DNA from: Streptomyces xiamenensis
GTDB taxonomy: Bacteria > Actinomycetota > Actinomycetes > Streptomycetales > Streptomycetaceae
Direction: 5' to 3'
Assembly: GCF_000993785.3 (NCBI RefSeq)
Contig: NZ_CP009922.3
Location: forward strand, 1,240,001 to 1,304,000
DNA length: 64,000 nucleotides
In this document: positions 60,038 through 64,000 of the stretch, piece after piece
Position numbering within the stretch: the first letter of the stretch is position 1
How the letters are laid out: each line of letters begins with the position of its first letter
Translations under genes and position numbers: made by a program
Notes under the pieces: model-generated
What the model saw: only the letters and a program-made list of their open reading frames with translations
Databases searched by the model: none
What the model was told of the DNA's origin: nothing

Positions 60038-61819
60038 GTGTCAGCGACAGACGACCTGGGGTTCGATCCGGACGCCCTGCGTGCCAAGTACCGGGCCGAG
60101 CGCGACCGCCGGGTCCGCCCGGACGGCAGCCGGCAGTATCTGCGCACCACCGGCGAGTTCGGGTACTACGAGGAGGACCCGTACACCGGCCCCGACGCTC
60201 AGAGCGCCACCCGCGAGCCGGTCACCGGCAGTGCGGACGCGGTCATCATCGGCGGCGGGTTCGGCGGACTGCTGGCCGGGGCGCGGCTGCGCCAGGCCGG
60301 GCTGCGGGACATCCGGATCATCGAGAAGGCCGGCGACTTCGGCGGCACCTGGTACTGGAACCGCTACCCCGGCATCCACTGCGACATCGAGTCGTACGTC
60401 TATCTGCCGCTGCTGGAGGAGATCGGCTACGTTCCGCGCTGGAAGTACTCCCCGGGTGAGGAGATCCGGCAGCACGCGCGGGCGATCGGGCGGCACTTCG
60501 GCCTGTACGAGGGCGCCTGCTTCCAGACCGAGGTGACCGCCCTGGACTGGGACGAGGACGCGCAGGGCTGGACGGTGCGCACCGATCGCGGGGACCGCGT
60601 CGAGGCCCGCTACGTGGTGGTCTCCAGCGGGCCCTTCAACCGGCCCAAGCTGCCCGGCATTCCGGGGATCGAGACGTTCACCGGGCACACCTTCCACACC
60701 AGCCGCTGGGACTACGGCTACACCGGCGGCGACGCGAACGGCAATCTGCACAAGCTGGCGGACAAGCGGGTCGGGGTGATCGGCACCGGCGCCACCGCCA
60801 TCCAGTGCGTGCCGCATCTGGGCGCGGACGCACAGGAGTTGTACGTCTTCCAGCGCACCCCGTCCTCGGTCGACGTGCGCGACAACCGGCCCACCGATCC
60901 GCGGTGGGCGGCCTCGCTGTCCCCCGGCTGGCAGGCGCACCGCCGGGAGAACTTCCTCACCGTGGTCACCGGTGGCGAGGCCGAGGAGGACCTGGTGGCG
61001 GACGGCTGGACCTCGGGCGCCGAGCTCCAGCGCACCATGATGCCGGTGGCGGGCCGCGAAAGCCCCGAAGTCCTCGCCGAACTGGCCGACTTCCGCAAGA
61101 TGAACGAGATCAGGGCCAGGGTGGAGAGCGTCGTCACCGAGCCGGGCACGGCGGAGACGCTCAAGCCCTGGTACCGCTACATGTGCAAGCGGCCCACCTT
61201 CAGCGACACCTATCTGCCCACCTTCAACCGCCCCAACGTGACGCTGGTGGACACCGGCGGGCACGGGGTGGAGCGGATCACCGAGCGCGCCGTCGTGGTG
61301 AACGGCACGGCGTACGAGCTGGACTGCCTGATCTTCGCCACCGGCTTCGAGACGGCGGTGCGCCCGGCCGACCGGGCGGGTCTGGCGGTACGGGGCCGGG
61401 GCGGGGTCACGCTCGCCGAGTACTGGCGGGAGGGGCCGCGTACGCTGCACGGCTTCTACAGCCACGGCTTCCCCAACCTCTTCCATCTCGGCACGCTCCA
61501 GAACGCGGTGTCCGTCAACTTCACGCACGCGCTGGACGATCAGGCGGTGCACGTGGCGGAGGTGGTCGCCGAGGCGCGTTCGCGCGGCGCGCGGCGGGTC
61601 GAGCCGTCGGCGCAGGCCGAGGAGGCGTGGTTGGCGACGGTGCGACAGCCCGTCCCCGCCCGGCTGGTGTTCCTCGCCGAGTGCACCCCCGGGTACTACA
61701 ACAACGAGGGCAAGGTGCCCGAGCGCATCGAGTCCTACGCCGCGGGGCCCGTCGCCTTCTACGAGATGCTGCGGCAGTGGCGCACCGAGAGCGGCATCGG
61801 CGAGGTGATCGTCAAGTGA
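60038..61819 (+). CDS. Type I Baeyer-Villiger monooxygenase
   Basis: 593 aa from the GTG at 60038 (AGAAGG upstream). The FAD-binding Rossmann motif is [15 protein letters not shown] (near residue 71). The diagnostic BVMO fingerprint FxGxxxHxxxW is present as [11 protein letters not shown] (~213-223), and the NADPH-binding motif is [11 protein letters not shown] ~65-residue N-terminal extension ([16 protein letters not shown]...) is typical of cyclopentadecanone/steroid-type BVMOs. It inserts oxygen next to a ketone to give an ester or lactone. It shares a GTGA overlap with the beta-propeller gene. Confidence 0.95.
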   Translation: MSATDDLGFDPDALRAKYRAERDRRVRPDGSRQYLRTTGEFGYYEEDPYTGPDAQSATREPVTGSADAVIIGGGFGGLLAGARLRQAGLRDIRIIEKAGDFGGTWYWNRYPGIHCDIESYVYLPLLEEIGYVPRWKYSPGEEIRQHARAIGRHFGLYEGACFQTEVTALDWDEDAQGWTVRTDRGDRVEARYVVVSSGPFNRPKLPGIPGIETFTGHTFHTSRWDYGYTGGDANGNLHKLADKRVGVIGTGATAIQCVPHLGADAQELYVFQRTPSSVDVRDNRPTDPRWAASLSPGWQAHRRENFLTVVTGGEAEEDLVADGWTSGAELQRTMMPVAGRESPEVLAELADFRKMNEIRARVESVVTEPGTAETLKPWYRYMCKRPTFSDTYLPTFNRPNVTLVDTGGHGVERITERAVVVNGTAYELDCLIFATGFETAVRPADRAGLAVRGRGGVTLAEYWREGPRTLHGFYSHGFPNLFHLGTLQNAVSVNFTHALDDQAVHVAEVVAEARSRGARRVEPSAQAEEAWLATVRQPVPARLVFLAECTPGYYNNEGKVPERIESYAAGPVAFYEMLRQWRTESGIGEVIVK

Positions 61820-63444
61820 CGGCCGTCCTCGCCCCGGCGGGATTGGCGGCGCCCACCCGGTTCGATCCGACCGGGCGGGCCCGGCCGCACAGCCGCCGCT
61901 GGCGGATCGAGCGGCTCAACCGGCCGAACCCGCTGTGGGGTTCGAACGGTGTCGCGTTCGGCCCCGACGGGCGGCTGTACGTGGCGCAGTTCCTGGCCGG
62001 GCCGATCAGCGCGGTGGACCCGGTCTCCGGCGAGATCGAGACGGTGGTGCCGCTGGACGGCCCCGTACAGGCGCCGGACGACCTGGCGTTCGGCGCGGAC
62101 GGCTCGATGTACATCGCCGACCTGCCGGCCGGGCGGGTGTGGCGGCGTACCCCGGCCGGCGCGTACCACCTGGTGTCGGACGAGGTGGAGGTGCCGAACG
62201 GCATCACCTGTATCGGCGACCGGCTGTTCGTCAACGAGATGCGGGTGGACGGCCGGCTGCTGGAGCTGTTCCCGGACGGTTCGCGCGGGCCGAAGGTGGT
62301 GGCCGAGGGGCTGGCCATGGGCAACGCGATGCAGCAGGGCCCGGACGGGCTGCTGTACTACCCGCAGATCGTGGTGGGCGAGTTGTGGCGGGTCCCGCCG
62401 GACGGCGGTGTCCCGGAGCTGGTCGCCTCGGACGTACCGGGGCCGGTCGGGGCGCGGTTCGACCGGGACGGGATGCTGGTGGGGGTCTCCAGCGGGATGT
62501 CGGGGCAGCTCACCAGGATCGACGTGTTCGGCGACGGGCGCCGTTCGGTGCTGGCCACGGGAGTGCCGGGCATCGACAACCTGGCCATCGACGCCGCGGG
62601 CCGGATGTTCCTGTCCAGCTACGCGGGCGGCGGCGTCACGGTGCTGCGTCCCGATGGCCGGTCCCGGGAACTGGTGCCGCAGAGCCTCAACGGCCCGTTC
62701 GGGGTGACGGCGGACGCGCGGGGCACCGTGTACGCGGCGGACCACTACCGCCTGGGCCGGGTCGAGGGCCGGGCGGACGGCGGCGTGCAGACCCTGGAGA
62801 TCTTCAACGGCGCGCACGGAGTGGTGGCGCTGGGCCGGGAACTGCACCTCACGTCCGAGACGGGCGAGGTGCTGACGTACCACCTCGGGGAGCGCACCCC
62901 GCGGGTACGGGCGGCCGGCCTGCGTCTGCCGATGGGGATCGCGGTGGGTGCGGGCGGCGTGCCGGTGGTCGCGGAGACCGGTGCCGGCCGGGTGGTGGCC
63001 GTGCCGGCGGCGGGCGGGATCACCGTGCTGGCGGCGGGACTTGACCATCCGGTGGATGTGGCGTTCGACGAGGAGGGCCGCTGCTATGTGAGTGAGGAGC
63101 GGCGGGGTGCGGTGCTGCGCGTGGAGTCGAACGGCGCGCTGACGACGTTCGCGAGCGGGCTCGGCGGGCCGCAGGGTCTGGTGGTGCGCGGCTCGGAGCT
63201 GTTCACGGTGGAGACGGAGCACCGGCGGCTGGTGTCGTTCTGTCTGGAGACGGGACGGCGGCGGGTGGAGGCGGAGCGGCTGCCGGTGGGGCTGCCCCCT
63301 GGGATCGAGCGGGAGGAGCCGGATCCGGTGCCGGGTGTGGCGGGCCGGCCACGGCGCTTCGCGGGGCTGGCTCTGGCGCCGGACGGCTCGCTGTTGCTGT
63401 CGGCGAACGGGGAGGGCACCGTTCTGCGCCTGTCGCCGCGCTGA
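61816..63444 (+). CDS. SMP-30/gluconolactonase-like beta-propeller protein
   Basis: 542 aa, coupled to the BVMO gene (GTGA). The sequence is built of repeated blades such as SNGVAFGPDGRLYVAQF, PDDLAFGADGSMYIADL, VPNGITCIGDRLFVNEM, IDNLAIDAAGRMFLSSY and HPVDVAFDEEGRCYVSEE, as in SMP-30/strictosidine synthase-like propellers. It is about twice the usual ~300 aa, so probably two propellers. No signal peptide. Behind a BVMO the likely role is hydrolysis of the lactone or ester product. A strong hairpin follows the stop. Confidence 0.85.
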   Translation: MTAVLAPAGLAAPTRFDPTGRARPHSRRWRIERLNRPNPLWGSNGVAFGPDGRLYVAQFLAGPISAVDPVSGEIETVVPLDGPVQAPDDLAFGADGSMYIADLPAGRVWRRTPAGAYHLVSDEVEVPNGITCIGDRLFVNEMRVDGRLLELFPDGSRGPKVVAEGLAMGNAMQQGPDGLLYYPQIVVGELWRVPPDGGVPELVASDVPGPVGARFDRDGMLVGVSSGMSGQLTRIDVFGDGRRSVLATGVPGIDNLAIDAAGRMFLSSYAGGGVTVLRPDGRSRELVPQSLNGPFGVTADARGTVYAADHYRLGRVEGRADGGVQTLEIFNGAHGVVALGRELHLTSETGEVLTYHLGERTPRVRAAGLRLPMGIAVGAGGVPVVAETGAGRVVAVPAAGGITVLAAGLDHPVDVAFDEEGRCYVSEERRGAVLRVESNGALTTFASGLGGPQGLVVRGSELFTVETEHRRLVSFCLETGRRRVEAERLPVGLPPGIEREEPDPVPGVAGRPRRFAGLALAPDGSLLLSANGEGTVLRLSPR

Positions 63445-63455
63445 GCGGAGCCGGT

Positions 63456-63489
63456 GGGCCGGGCCGCCCCCGGGGGAGCGGCCCGGCCC
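63456..63489. terminator. Bidirectional terminator
   Basis: Perfect 12-bp arms GGGCCGGGCCGC (63456-63467) and complement (63478-63489) around 10 nt, between two convergent genes. Confidence 0.85.
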
Positions 63490-63503
63490 CGGTGCTGTGC
63501 CGG

Positions 63504-64000
63504 TCAGGAGGCGTAGGTCTCGTACTCCGCGATCCTGGGGGTGCTGCTCGCGCTGGTGATCTCGAAGGTGATCTTCCGTACCGAGGTGGCCGGGAAGGAG
63601 ATGACGCCCGCTCCGCTGCCGGTGGCCAGGACGGCGCCGGTGTCGGCGTTCAGCACCCGGTAGGAGCCGATGCGGCCGGTGGCGCCCGACGCCTCCCTGA
63701 TGTTGATCTTGGAGACGGTGGTGGCGGAGCTCCACTTGATCGAGATGGAGCCGGTGGTGCCGTTCGGGGACCAGTAGGTGTTCATGTTGGCGTCCCGCAC
63801 GTTCCCGTAGCTGGTGCCGCTGGCCTTGCTGCTGCCGTCGGAGTCACCGGTGAGGCTCAGGTTGGTGCCGCCGGGGGTGCCGGGGTCCGGGTTGCCCGGG
63901 TCGGGGTTGCCGGGGTCGGGGTTGCCGGGGTTGCCCGGGTCGGGGTTCTGCGGGGTGCAGCTGCCGTCCGAGACGCGGTTGCCCTTGTTGGCGCCCGCCG
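63504..64000 (-). CDS. C-terminal part of a secreted enzyme with F5/8 type C (discoidin-like) domain
   Basis: The frame is open to the right edge, so the 5' part is outside the window. Visible order: the end of an unidentified domain (ANKGNRVSDGSCTPQ), a linker of NPDPGNPDPG repeats (~63855-63950), and a ~100-residue beta domain (ASGTSYGNVRDANMNTYWSP...VSKINIREASGATGRIGSYRVL...VRKITFEITSASSTPRIAEYETYAS) matching discoidin/CBM32-like modules that bind carbohydrate. Such tails occur on secreted polysaccharide lyases and hydrolases. The catalytic type cannot be told here. Confidence 0.75.
   Translation of the reverse strand, partial: AGANKGNRVSDGSCTPQNPDPGNPGNPDPGNPDPGNPDPGTPGGTNLSLTGDSDGSSKASGTSYGNVRDANMNTYWSPNGTTGSISIKWSSATTVSKINIREASGATGRIGSYRVLNADTGAVLATGSGAGVISFPATSVRKITFEITSASSTPRIAEYETYAS

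Noticed and set aside
61759..63735. Minus-strand open frame opposite the beta-propeller gene
   Set aside because: No domain, low-complexity Arg/His/Pro composition, and it crosses the strong terminator at 63456-63489.
1..64000. Search for tRNA, rRNA, insertion sequences, integrases and attachment sites
   Set aside because: No transposase or integrase motif, no cloverleaf with CCA-type end and no long terminal repeats were recognised by eye; a computed scan could still find a tRNA.

Overview
The window looks like a Streptomyces chromosome segment. It has very high G+C with strong third-position GC bias, many GTG starts, four-base ATGA/GTGA stop-start overlaps and leaderless promoters. It also carries the hallmark actinomycete modules: a conservon, malEFG without a dedicated ATPase, a glnE/GS pair and XRE-DUF397 pairs. 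The gene order malR-malE-malF-malG-aglA ... PAP2-glnE-glnA2 ... htpX-panB-map resembles, from memory, the core region around SCO2228-SCO2256 of S. coelicolor. No rRNA, tRNA, CRISPR array, insertion sequence or phage gene was recognised.

Layout. 1-3.5 kb: the 3' end of a Ca-dependent PI-phospholipase C-like gene, an orphan LuxR-type response regulator, and a membrane protein with a sigma-like N-terminus. 3.6-12.6 kb: a maltodextrin locus with a secreted alpha-amylase, a second MalR-like LacI regulator (malR2) translationally coupled to an alpha-glucosidase, malG, malF, malE and divergent malR. 12.6-17.9 kb: a PAP2 membrane protein, glnE and a GS-like gene (probably gamma-glutamylpolyamine synthetase GlnA2). 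18.5-24 kb: a conservon (CvnA kinase-like, CvnB roadblock, CvnC DUF742, CvnD GTPase) coupled to a CYP157-like P450 that lacks the ExxR motif, with a convergent class I terpene cyclase. CvnA and CvnC each contain a TTA (bldA) codon. 24-32.3 kb: mostly housekeeping genes (pspAB, htpX, an EEP-family membrane protein, panB, a DrrAB-type ABC exporter, an F420:NADP oxidoreductase, map).

32.3-42 kb: an iron/heme-responsive region. It holds heme oxygenase behind an iron-box-like dyad, then a GH13 enzyme and an aldo/keto reductase. Two cell-surface proteins follow, each with two HtaA-type heme-binding domains, divergent from hmuTUV across a near-perfect IdeR/DmdR1 box. Together these genes can bind, import and open heme to release iron. 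42.2-51.4 kb: a surface-glycan locus with a polyprenyl-phosphate glycosylphosphotransferase (containing a TTA codon), GDP-fucose genes gmd and fcl, a large secreted beta-propeller/FnIII/LamG/DNRLRE protein, and GT2 and GT4 glycosyltransferases. 51.4-55.7 kb: DoxX, O-methyltransferase, XRE-DUF397 regulators with a dyad-rich upstream region, and an NmrA-type oxidoreductase behind a SoxR-like promoter.

55.7-63.5 kb: an oxidative module with an SDR, a divergent MarR regulator bearing three copies of a palindromic operator, and an OmpR-type regulator. It continues with a 65-codon C-terminal P450 remnant, a 3Fe-4S ferredoxin, a ferredoxin reductase broken by one in-frame amber codon, a Baeyer-Villiger monooxygenase and an SMP-30/gluconolactonase-like beta-propeller. 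The order P450, dehydrogenase, BVMO, lactonase suggests a route that hydroxylates, ketonises, lactonises and ring-opens a cyclic substrate; its P450/redox front end appears to be decaying. The right edge carries the 3' end of a secreted enzyme with a discoidin-like binding domain.
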